From Chloracidobacterium sp. (GTDB lineage: Bacteria; Acidobacteriota; Blastocatellia; Pyrinomonadales; Pyrinomonadaceae), in NCBI GenBank assembly GCA_016711345.1, contig JADJTD010000001.1, positions 992,001 through 1,056,000 on the forward strand: a stretch of DNA of 64,000 bases, in the 5' to 3' direction. The first letter of the stretch is position 1; the number at the start of each line of letters is the position of its first letter. The notes under the pieces are model-generated. The model searched no databases. It was not told where the DNA came from and saw only the letters and a program-made list of their open reading frames with translations. Shown piece after piece: positions 35,924 through 43,385 of the stretch. The position numbers were made by a program, and so were the translations under genes.

Positions 35924-36823
35924 CTATTCACGGATACCTATGTCGTCCAAATCGCGTTCGCGGTTGCGCCAATCTTCGACGACCTTTACGAATAATTTCA
36001 GAAAGACCTTTTTGCCCAGCAGCTTTTCGATGTCCATTCTCGCCCGTGTCCCAATGTCCTTTACGCGAGCGCCTTGCTTACCGATTACTATCTTTTTTTG
36101 CGAAGGTTTTTCGACATAGATCGCGCAGAAAATGGTTGTCATCGTCGGGTCGCTTTCGTCAAAAACTTCGGTCACGACGGCTGTCACATATGGAATTTCC
36201 TCGCCGGTCGATTGCAAGATCTTTTCGCGGACCATCTCAGAAACGATGCTGCGCATCGACTGGTCGGTCATCTCGTCAACATCAAAAATAGGCTCGCCTA
36301 CGGGTAGATGTTTAACGATGAGAGACAACAAATCATCGATCGCATCGCCCTTCAAAGCAGAAACCGGCATGATCTCAGCGAACTCATATTCCTTTGAATA
36401 AAATTCCATCAAAGGCAGCAGAGCAGCTTTGTCCTTGATCTTGTCGATCTTATTGAGAACAAGTATCGCCTTGCTTTCAGCTTGTTTCACGAGCTCAAGC
36501 ACAAACTTGTCGCCATTGCCCGTCGAAACGCTCGCATCACGCATCAGCACAAGCAGATCGACCGACATTATCGCGTCGTGAACAGCCGACATCATTCTTC
36601 GGTTTAGCAAATGTCCCGGCTTGTGCACGCCCGGCGTATCGACAAATACGATCTGTCCGTCATCACGCGACACAATGCCCTTGATCCGATGCCGTGTCGT
36701 CTGCGGCTTATTTGAAACAGCCGCGATCTTTTCACCGACCAGACGGTTGAGCAAAGTTGATTTCCCTGCATTCGGCCGCCCTATCAACGCGACCAAACCG
36801 CTCCGAAAGTCTTTATTTACCAT
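35924..36823 (-). CDS. era: GTPase Era
   Basis: A 299-residue GTPase. G1 is ALIGRPNAGKSTLLNRLVGE, the switch region TRHRIKGIV, G3 VDTPGVHKPGHLLNRRM, and G4 LVLNKIDKIKDK. The C-terminal KH domain has QKKIVIGKQGARVKDIG and FVKVVEDWRNRERDL. Era binds the 3' end of 16S rRNA and assists 30S maturation. Length and domain order are standard. It is probably transcribed with prmA (29-bp gap). Confidence 0.96.
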   Translation of the reverse strand: MVNKDFRSGLVALIGRPNAGKSTLLNRLVGEKIAAVSNKPQTTRHRIKGIVSRDDGQIVFVDTPGVHKPGHLLNRRMMSAVHDAIMSVDLLVLMRDASVSTGNGDKFVLELVKQAESKAILVLNKIDKIKDKAALLPLMEFYSKEYEFAEIMPVSALKGDAIDDLLSLIVKHLPVGEPIFDVDEMTDQSMRSIVSEMVREKILQSTGEEIPYVTAVVTEVFDESDPTMTTIFCAIYVEKPSQKKIVIGKQGARVKDIGTRARMDIEKLLGKKVFLKLFVKVVEDWRNRERDLDDIGIRE

Positions 36824-36850
36824 TGATTAGACGTTATCAGACTGTTTTCG

Positions 36851-36878
36851 GAATTCAGAATTCAGAATTCAGAATTTT
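36851..36878 (+). repeat. Seven-base tandem repeat next to large repeat copy B
   Basis: Three GAATTCA heptamers and GAATTTT, immediately adjoining the outer end of the 36.9 kb repeat. Confidence 0.85.
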
Positions 36879-36880
36879 GA

Positions 36881-37348
36881 CTGTCCCAAAGTGTCCCACT
36901 GTCCCACCGTTTTTTTTCACGGAAAATGCCGTTCCAAGCGTTCCACACCGTTCCACATAGGTGTGGAACGATGTAAATGTTGTAACGAATAAGGTTATTG
37001 TCGGTTTTTGGCTGCGTTCCGCACTTTTTTGAAAAAAACTTTTTTGTTCAAAATATGGCGATCTGTAACCAGCTTGGACGCCTTAAACGATGTAAACATT
37101 ATGTTTATGGTTTGACTTAGCGATATTCCTTTAATTTTTCAGAATCGCCGTTTGTCTGACAAAGTATTACAAAATGCGCGGTTTGTGGCACAGATCGTTA
37201 CAGCTTTCCGCTGCCGTTCGACTGGTTTTCAAAGATCAAAGATCATCGACGTTACAACGATCCCGCATCAACCTAGCGCATTTCAAGGCAAATTGGAAGA
37301 CCAACTTTCTCGATATGGCGTGGTTTTCTCGATTTGACGCAACTTTCC
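36881..37348 (-). repeat. Large non-coding repeat, copy B (inverted relative to copy A)
   Basis: The reverse complement aligns with 26623-27093. Conserved are 37289-37348, with two rather than three of the CGTCAAATCGAGAAA units, the GGGATCGTTGTAA block, and 36881-36986 with the palindrome CGTTCCACA..TGTGGAACG (36949-36970) and GGTGGGACAGTGGGACAC. The centre differs and contains CAAAGAT heptamers (37229-37242). It fills most of the 717-bp gap between era and the TPR gene, in which I see no gene. Confidence 0.8.
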
Positions 37349-37366
37349 GACAAAAATTTAAGAAGT

Positions 37367-37441
37367 AACCACGAAAATACACGAACGAACACGAAAACAA
37401 AAATGTTCTTATTTTGTGTCTGTTCCTGTATTTTCGTAGCT
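37367..37441. repeat. CACGAA-word hairpin
   Basis: AACCACGAAAATACACGAACGAACACGAAAA-type words on the left face TTTTGTGTCTGTTCCTGTATTTTCGTAG on the right, forming a long imperfect stem. A similar arrangement lies at 47921-47986. Confidence 0.6.
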
Positions 37442-37448
37442 AAGCCAG

Positions 37449-37488
37449 ATGCATAAGCCCGCACGTCCGTAAGGGCGGAACACTCAGC
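37449..37488 (+). repeat. REP-like GCCCGCACGT...GTAAGGGC element, third copy
   Basis: Shares ATGCATAAGCCCGCACGT and GTAAGGGCGGAACACTCA with the pair at 21544-21619. Confidence 0.7.
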
Positions 37489-37540
37489 TTGCGCTTACAA
37501 GTGACTTTAGAGACAAGAAAACCTTGAATTTAATTATTGC

Positions 37541-39319
37541 CTACTGCAATTTGATCAGCCTTTGCATGCCAGCCATTGCGTCGTTGAAGGCGCCGACACG
37601 TCCGAGTTTTATGGCTTCGTCGTAGAGTTTGATTGCCATTGCGTTGTTGTTGAAATGTTCGTAGATGCGGGCGAGGGCGACGTAGGTTAGGGAGAGGAGC
37701 GCGGGATCGGTGTCGACGGTTTTTACCTCGATGACTTTGCTGTAGGCCTCTTTGGCTTCGATGAGTTTGGCGGCTTGGGCGTCGGCGTCTTCGAGCTTTG
37801 TGGCTTCGAGAGCGGCGACGCGGCCGAGGTTGTAAAAGATTCGGGGATCGTTTGGGTTCTGGGTTTGGAGCTGTTTCAAATCGGCGGCGGCCTTTGTGAG
37901 ATCTTTTGCGTCGATCGACTTTTGAATTTCGCGAAGCCGAACGGTTACGGGATTTTCGACGACGACAATCTGACTTCCCTGTTGACTTTTTCGCTCTTCG
38001 CGTGCGGCGAGGGCTCTCGTTCTCGCATCGACAGTCGCGGCGATGCTAGTGCTTTCTTTAGCAGGGTCGAACGAAGCGATCATGTCGCCGAGCGATGCCG
38101 CAATATCAAACCCGGATTCTTCAATCTCCTTCAGTTTTTCGGCAAAAAAGAACGTAAGCACCAAGCCTTTTTCATGATCCTCAAATAGTCGAAGTACCGA
38201 TTCGTCAGCCAACGACTGTTTGAATTTTTCAAGTTCGGCTGAGACCGCGCGTTTTTCAGCGTCGGTTTTCATCGTGTCGATCTTTCGACGAGCCTGATCG
38301 GTTGCGATGTTCTTTTTAACGAATTCAGCCTGCCGAATATCGACAGCCGCCGCCAATGAACGTGAAACGGTCAAGAACACATCGGGCGTGATCGAGGGAT
38401 CTGTTTTACGGCGCTCGTCGAGCTGCGGTCTTACCCAATCGCGCAAGGCAGTAATATCCTTGGAATTGCTCAGTACAAGCGGATCGATCACAAATTGCAA
38501 AAATGCCCGGCGAACGTCGGAAAAACTGAGGTCTTTGTCAGGCGGCAGAATCACATAATAATCGTCGCGGGCATTCAGAAAATTAACGTTTCCCTGCGCT
38601 GCAAGCATTTCGGGAACGATGAAAAAGTGACGCTCAAGAACGCGTGTCTCAACTTTTTTGATCTTCGTTTTGCTCTTCGTCTTTTGTGTTTCGATCTGCG
38701 TTTTTTCGGTTGAAAATAGCTGCGGCCGCGTGTGCAGATAATCGAGCAGTTCGCTGACCATTTCGCGAGTAGAACTTCGCAGTACGCCGTCGGCTTCGCG
38801 TCCGTAGCTTCGCGCGTATTCGTCCAATTTTGAATTTATTCCGGAGCGGCGATAAAATTCGCGAGCCAACGGCGCGAAGTCTAAAACATCGAGCAAGCTT
38901 CCGGGCAGGTCGTTCGTTATTACCGGATCAGCAAACTCCGGTGCGGGAGTAAGGGTAAGTGCCATCGACATGAACGGAGCTACGATCTGAGCATCAGAAA
39001 AATTTGGATGGCGTTTTTTGTACTGCGTGACAAACGCAGAGATGCGGCGGCGCAGGTCAGGATCGAGCGCCGCAGTGTCTTGCAGCAACTGAGTCCTGAA
39101 TTTTGTTCCTTTTTCCGAGAGAGGCGTGTTTATCAGCTTTTCACTACCGGCAGGAGTCTTTGTCTCGGCCATTTCGAGAGCTGCAAGAACCACGATCAGC
39201 CGCCTATCGGCCTCGATCTTGACGCCGTAATTGCTGAGGTCAAAGCCCAGCTGCACGCCTTGTCCGGTAACACAAAATGAGAGCAACAAGATAAATGCTA
39301 ATAGGTTTGTTAGACGCAT
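37541..39319 (-). CDS. Secreted TPR-containing protein, function unknown
   Basis: A 592-residue protein with signal peptide MRLTNLLAFILLLSFCVTGQ. Residues ~20-440 are a helical region without a family I recognise. They include FSDAQIVAPFMSMALTL, a charged KTQIETQKTKSKTKIKK stretch, and LNARDDYYVILPPDKDLSF. The C-terminal ~130 residues form TPR helices (AAADLKQLQTQNPNDPRIFY, LSLTYVALARIYEHFNNNAM) suited to protein contacts. It is likely periplasmic or outer-membrane associated. It stands alone between a repeat-filled gap and the STAS gene. Confidence 0.65.
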   Translation of the reverse strand: MRLTNLLAFILLLSFCVTGQGVQLGFDLSNYGVKIEADRRLIVVLAALEMAETKTPAGSEKLINTPLSEKGTKFRTQLLQDTAALDPDLRRRISAFVTQYKKRHPNFSDAQIVAPFMSMALTLTPAPEFADPVITNDLPGSLLDVLDFAPLAREFYRRSGINSKLDEYARSYGREADGVLRSSTREMVSELLDYLHTRPQLFSTEKTQIETQKTKSKTKIKKVETRVLERHFFIVPEMLAAQGNVNFLNARDDYYVILPPDKDLSFSDVRRAFLQFVIDPLVLSNSKDITALRDWVRPQLDERRKTDPSITPDVFLTVSRSLAAAVDIRQAEFVKKNIATDQARRKIDTMKTDAEKRAVSAELEKFKQSLADESVLRLFEDHEKGLVLTFFFAEKLKEIEESGFDIAASLGDMIASFDPAKESTSIAATVDARTRALAAREERKSQQGSQIVVVENPVTVRLREIQKSIDAKDLTKAAADLKQLQTQNPNDPRIFYNLGRVAALEATKLEDADAQAAKLIEAKEAYSKVIEVKTVDTDPALLSLTYVALARIYEHFNNNAMAIKLYDEAIKLGRVGAFNDAMAGMQRLIKLQ

Positions 39320-39480
39320 GAATTCAATTCTCCAATGGCGATGGTTTGTCTCTTAAAAGATGAATGTCCTGCTCGGTTAGATGTATTTGATCGCCAATAA
39401 AAGAATAAAGGATAGAGGAACAATAAAATATTCCTCTATCCTATTATTTTCGGATCTGTTGCCGTGAAGCCACGCAGCTC

Positions 39481-39828
39481 TTAGTTATAGCTGCTGAGGG
39501 CCTCGCCTTCGTCATCGAATACGTCGAAAACCGTCAAGAGCTTGGTGATCGCGAGAAGATCCTGGATCTTTTGCGTCAATTTCAAAAGCTTCAACGTGCC
39601 GCCTTCTTTCTTGACGGCTGTAAAGCTCGAAACCAATTCGCCGATGCCGCTCGAATCGATATAGCCGACACCTGCCAGATTAAGCAGGATCTTATTCTTG
39701 CCTTCGCCAAGCAGCCGTCGAATAGCTGTTCTAAGTGCCACGCTGCCTTCGCCGATCGTTACTTTGCCCGCGAGATCAAGAATCGCAACGTCGCCGGCCT
39801 GGCGTTCAGTAATATTAATATCAGACAT
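39481..39828 (-). CDS. STAS-domain anti-sigma factor antagonist
   Basis: A 115-residue SpoIIAA/RsbV-like protein. The fold is visible from VAILDLAGKVTIGEGSVALR. The phosphorylatable serine lies in GYIDSSGIGELVSSF, followed by GGTLKLLKLTQKIQDLL. In this partner-switching family the unphosphorylated STAS protein binds the anti-sigma kinase and frees the sigma factor. The kinase-like gene lies directly upstream in the same direction (83-bp gap). No phosphatase or cognate sigma factor is adjacent. Confidence 0.9.
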   Translation of the reverse strand: MSDINITERQAGDVAILDLAGKVTIGEGSVALRTAIRRLLGEGKNKILLNLAGVGYIDSSGIGELVSSFTAVKKEGGTLKLLKLTQKIQDLLAITKLLTVFDVFDDEGEALSSYN

Positions 39829-39911
39829 TATTATCTCCTCAAGTTTAGTTTCGTTAGGTTAATAGCCGATTTTAGTCCACTCTGATCGAAAATCCAAACA
39901 GACATCAGAGA

Positions 39912-40322
39912 TTACCGTTTTTTGAACATCTCTACGACGAGGCCGCCTTCGGGGTGGTTCGACCAATCAATATCGTCCATAAATGAACGCATGAACAAAA
40001 TGCCGCGACCGTTTGTCTTTAGTAAATTCTCAGGATTGGTCGGATCAGGTATTTCTTCAACTGAAAATCCCTCGCCAAAATCTCGAACCGTGATCCCAAA
40101 GCCTTCCTCGGAGTCTTCCATCTTCACCTCAACGTGTTTGGATTCATCGAACTTGTTGCCATGCTTGACCGCATTAGCGACCGATTCGCGGACGGCCATG
40201 TCGATGGCATAGGTAAATTCTTCGTCAAGTCCGCGCTCGGCAGCAAAGTCAGCGGCCTTCATGGCTGCTTCTTCGACTGATTCGATACGGCTGGGCAGTT
40301 TGATCTCTCGTATTTCAGACAC
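39912..40322 (-). CDS. RsbW/SpoIIAB-like anti-sigma serine kinase (HATPase_c)
   Basis: A 136-residue GHKL ATPase. It has the N box MAVRESVANAVKHGNKF, G1 VRDFGEGFSVEEIPDP and G2 NGRGILFMRSFMDDI. Together with the STAS protein downstream it should form a partner-switching pair in which it phosphorylates the STAS serine and sequesters a sigma factor or other target. The start is unclear. The frame is open to 40712, but that region overlaps aroA on the other strand and is not conserved in pattern. The GTG at 40322 (VSEIREIKLPSR) fits the family length. It is divergent from aroA. Confidence 0.82.
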   Translation of the reverse strand: MSEIREIKLPSRIESVEEAAMKAADFAAERGLDEEFTYAIDMAVRESVANAVKHGNKFDESKHVEVKMEDSEEGFGITVRDFGEGFSVEEIPDPTNPENLLKTNGRGILFMRSFMDDIDWSNHPEGGLVVEMFKKR

Positions 40323-40400
40323 AATGTATGCTTTGTAAGTTATAGTTTTAAAGTAGTTGCTGTCAAGACAAACGCCCGCGATAAATCTAAAATTGTCGAT

Positions 40401-41699
40401 ATGAGGATCTATCCGGCCAAATCGCTGCACGGAACAGTACATCTGCCGGGAGACAAATCGATCTCGCACAGGGCCGCGCTTATCGCCGCAATGGCCGTCG
40501 GCGACACGCGGATCGAAAACTTCAGCACGGCCGAGGATTGCCAAACTACGATCAAATGCCTCAAGGAACTTGGCGTGTCGATCACACAAATTGGTAATGA
40601 TGTGCTCGTAAAAGGCGTTGGTAAGAATGGCTTTCGCAAACCCATAGGGCCGCTTGATTGCGGAAATAGCGGAACGACGTTGCGTCTGCTCGCAGGCATT
40701 CTCGCAGGGCAAGACTTTGAAACAACGCTGATCGGCGATGAGTCGCTAAAAAAAAGGCCGATGCAGCGCGTGATCGATCCACTCGAAAAAATGGGCGCAC
40801 GCATCGGTTCAAGTGACGACAAACCGCCGCTGACAATATCGGGAATCTATCCGCTGCGATCTTTTGCACATGTACAGAATATTGCTTCCGCTCAGGTAAA
40901 ATCGAGTATTCTGCTTGCCGCTCTCAACTCAGATGGCGACACCTCGATTATTGAAACGATCTGGACCCGCGACCACACTGAGCGCATGCTCGAATGGTTT
41001 GATGTAAACGTAAGGACATCAATGCGGAAGGATCGGAAGCAAGTAACGGTCTCTGGAAGCGAAGTTCTCAAGGCACATGATGTGAAGATCCCGTCGGACA
41101 TCTCGTCAGCTGCTTTTTTCATCGTGGCGGCGGCTTGTTTAAGAGGCTCAAATATTGAGATGACCAATGTTGGCGTTAATAGGACAAGAACTGCTATTTG
41201 TGATCTTATTTTTGATCTATGCGCAGATGCTGAGATTCACACATTCACTGACGTTTGTAATGAACGCGTTGGAACGATCAATGTCTATGGTGGGCTGCTG
41301 CCCCGTAAACAAAGACTGCTACTTAACGGTCCGATCATCGCCCAAATGATCGATGAACTGCCGATCATTGCAATACTCGGCACGCAATTGGAACATGGGA
41401 TCGAGGTTCGCGATGCGGGAGAACTTCGCGTAAAGGAATCCGACCGCATTGTCGCGATCACAGAAAACCTGAAACGGATGGGAGCCGAGGTAACCGAGTT
41501 TGACGATGGCTTTAAGGTCGAAAAATCTCGGCTGAAGGGAGCTGTTGTCGATTCGTTCGGCGACCATAGAATCGCGATGGCATTTGCCGTCGCTGGGATT
41601 TTGGCGGACGGAGAAACAGAAATCATCGATGCTCATTGCGTTGATGTTTCCTTTCCGGGCTTTTTTGATGTGCTTGCCAGCATCACCCGGTCAACATAA
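40401..41699 (+). CDS. aroA: 3-phosphoshikimate 1-carboxyvinyltransferase (EPSP synthase)
   Basis: A 432-residue enzyme of the shikimate pathway that joins shikimate-3-phosphate and phosphoenolpyruvate. It has LPGDKSISHRAALIAAMAVG near the N-terminus, LDCGNSGTTLRLLAGIL (phosphate binding), VKSSILLAAL and RIKESD-like RVKESDRIVAI, plus DHRIAMAFAVAG near the C-terminus. The GNSGTT form is that of most bacterial AroA proteins. It is followed 10 bp later by aroK, so the two are co-transcribed. AroDE is encoded near the left end of the window. Confidence 0.96.
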   Translation: MRIYPAKSLHGTVHLPGDKSISHRAALIAAMAVGDTRIENFSTAEDCQTTIKCLKELGVSITQIGNDVLVKGVGKNGFRKPIGPLDCGNSGTTLRLLAGILAGQDFETTLIGDESLKKRPMQRVIDPLEKMGARIGSSDDKPPLTISGIYPLRSFAHVQNIASAQVKSSILLAALNSDGDTSIIETIWTRDHTERMLEWFDVNVRTSMRKDRKQVTVSGSEVLKAHDVKIPSDISSAAFFIVAAACLRGSNIEMTNVGVNRTRTAICDLIFDLCADAEIHTFTDVCNERVGTINVYGGLLPRKQRLLLNGPIIAQMIDELPIIAILGTQLEHGIEVRDAGELRVKESDRIVAITENLKRMGAEVTEFDDGFKVEKSRLKGAVVDSFGDHRIAMAFAVAGILADGETEIIDAHCVDVSFPGFFDVLASITRST

Positions 41700-41709
41700 T
41701 ATCTAACCA

Positions 41710-42225
41710 ATGGCCAAAGATACTCACATTGCGTTGACCGGTTTTATGGGCGTTGGGAAATCCAGCGTCGCACGGCACCTTGCGAATATGCTGAAGTGCA
41801 AAAAGGTCGATCTCGACTTCGTCATCGAATCAAGTGAGAATCGAAAGATCGCTGAGATCATCGACGCCGAGGGCGAAGGCAAATACCGTGAGATCGAAAC
41901 CGAAAACCTCAAAGAAGTATTGAATGCCTCTGACATAAAGATACTTTCGCTTGGCGGCGGTGCGTGGACCATTGAGCAAAACCGCAAATTATTGCAAGAA
42001 AATGGCTTTACGAGTGTGTGGCTCGAGGCTTCGTTCGATCATTGCTGGCGGAACATCGCGTTTTCGCGGAAAGATCGCCCGCTTGCGAGAAACAAGCAAA
42101 AGGCACTAAAGCTCTTTGAAGACAGACAAAAAGTGTACTGTTTGGCTGAATGGCATTTTGTCATTCGGCCCGATTTCACGTCGTATGATGTGGCTCGAAT
42201 GATGAAAGAGGAAATTTTTTCGTGA
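41710..42225 (+). CDS. aroK: Shikimate kinase
   Basis: A 171-residue P-loop kinase. It has Walker A GFMGVGKSSVARHLA, the substrate-binding DLDFVIE (first Asp pair), SLGGGAWTIEQN (glycine loop), and the lid arginines in FSRKDRPLARN. It phosphorylates shikimate at the 3-OH, producing the substrate of AroA encoded just upstream. Two variations are visible: the usual DTD is DLD, and the adenine-binding C-terminus is short. The fold and length are otherwise normal. Confidence 0.9.
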   Translation: MAKDTHIALTGFMGVGKSSVARHLANMLKCKKVDLDFVIESSENRKIAEIIDAEGEGKYREIETENLKEVLNASDIKILSLGGGAWTIEQNRKLLQENGFTSVWLEASFDHCWRNIAFSRKDRPLARNKQKALKLFEDRQKVYCLAEWHFVIRPDFTSYDVARMMKEEIFS

Positions 42226-42395
42226 AATTCCCGCTCCGACATTGCTAAACCGCCTGATTTGCATCAATATATTTTTACTGGATAAATTAGTATCTCCGCA
42301 CCCTTGGTCGGAAAGAATTTATGCTTGGTACCGCCTTTTATTAAAGGCCATTTTTGATAATTAAAGGACAAAATATAAACATTTTGGAGGAAGTA

Positions 42396-42893
42396 ATGAA
42401 AATTAAATTTTTTACAATTCTCACTTTGGCCGTCGCTCTATTTTTGAGTGCGTGCGGCAAGAGCGATGCGGACATACAGAAAGCGGCTAGTGAAAAGCTG
42501 TCTGCCGATAAGGTTGCCGGCGTTACCGTGGCCGTCAAAGACGGTGTTGCGACGCTGACCGGCGAGGTCGCTGATATAACCGTAAAAACAAAGGCCGAGG
42601 CTGCGGTCAAGGGCGTCGAAGGCATTAAATCCGTCGATGCAGCAAACCTCAAGACAAAGCCGCTTCCGCCGCCGCCGGCACCGATTGATGACGTGCAGGC
42701 ATCTGACCCGATGAAAAAGGGCACCATTGATGAGGTATTAAAGAAAATGGGCATTAGCGGAGTTAACGTCGCAGTCAAAGATGGCGAAGTCACGTTAACC
42801 GGCACAGTTGCCAAAGACCGTCTCGCCGAGGTCATGAAGGCCGCACAAGAAGCCGACGTGAAAAAAGTAAACAACAAGCTCACAATTAAATAG
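42396..42893 (+). CDS. BON-domain lipoprotein
   Basis: A 165-residue exported protein. A lipoprotein signal (FFTILTLAVALFLSACGKSD, lipobox LSAC) precedes two BON domains. BON 1 has VAGVTVAVKDGVATLTGEVA, and BON 2 has GVNVAVKDGEVTLTGTVA. They are separated by a Pro-rich linker (KPLPPPPAPIDD). BON domains bind phospholipid or membranes and occur in envelope-stress proteins. A GGAGGA ribosome site at 42386-42391 fixes the ATG at 42396. A LysM protein follows 18 bp later. Confidence 0.85.
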   Translation: MKIKFFTILTLAVALFLSACGKSDADIQKAASEKLSADKVAGVTVAVKDGVATLTGEVADITVKTKAEAAVKGVEGIKSVDAANLKTKPLPPPPAPIDDVQASDPMKKGTIDEVLKKMGISGVNVAVKDGEVTLTGTVAKDRLAEVMKAAQEADVKKVNNKLTIK

Positions 42894-42911
42894 GCCGATT
42901 AGGGAGGAAAT

Positions 42912-43286
42912 ATGTCATTACAAGAGAAATATCAAACACTTCTTGAACTCGCCAATTCTAACGGCACGACCTATGAGTTGAGCGAAGGAGACGGAGTTCT
43001 GCACATCGATGCAACCGCACCAAGTGCCGAAGCAAAACAGGCGATCTGGGACGAATACGAACGCATCGACCCCGAATTTCGTTCGGGCGACCTGATCCTG
43101 AACGTCACCGACTCAAGCGCAGCCGGCGGCGGAGCAAACACCTACACCGTCGAATCAGGCGACAACCTAAGCAAGATCGGCGCCAAATACGGCATCACCT
43201 GGAAAGCCATCTACGACGCCAACCGCGACATCATCAAAGACCCCGACATGATCCATCCGGGACAGGAATTGAAGATTCCGGGTTAA
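42912..43286 (+). CDS. LysM-domain protein
   Basis: A 124-residue protein without a signal peptide. The N-terminal half (EKYQTLLELANSNGTTYELS) resembles a diverged BON or helical domain. The C-terminal half is one LysM domain (NTYTVESGDNLSKIGAKYG, ANRDIIKDPDMIHPGQELKI). The order resembles the cytoplasmic potassium-binding protein Kbp (YgaU), which has BON plus LysM in one chain. Here a separate BON lipoprotein gene precedes it. AGGGAGG precedes the start. A strong terminator follows. Confidence 0.85.
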   Translation: MSLQEKYQTLLELANSNGTTYELSEGDGVLHIDATAPSAEAKQAIWDEYERIDPEFRSGDLILNVTDSSAAGGGANTYTVESGDNLSKIGAKYGITWKAIYDANRDIIKDPDMIHPGQELKIPG

Positions 43287-43305
43287 TGGAATTTTTGATC
43301 TATTC

Positions 43306-43341
43306 ATAAAAAGCCTGCATGTTTGTTCATGCAGGCTTTTT
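43306..43341 (+). terminator. Rho-independent terminator after the LysM gene
   Basis: A stem AAGCCTGCATG / CATGCAGGCTT with a short loop is followed by TTTTTATTTT. It ends ~45 bp before the nadB ATG, so nadB needs its own promoter. Confidence 0.9.
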
Positions 43342-43385
43342 ATTTTGATTCGATAGTTGCGGACGAATCTGCTACATTTTTCTCA

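Noticed and set aside
40323..40712. N-terminal extension of the anti-sigma kinase frame
   Set aside because: It overlaps aroA on the opposite strand and shows no conserved kinase sequence. The GTG at 40322 gives the family's normal length.
43323..43385. A 21-residue extension at the nadB N-terminus
   Set aside because: It starts in the loop of the terminator hairpin, and the FAD-binding strand begins right after the ATG at 43386.
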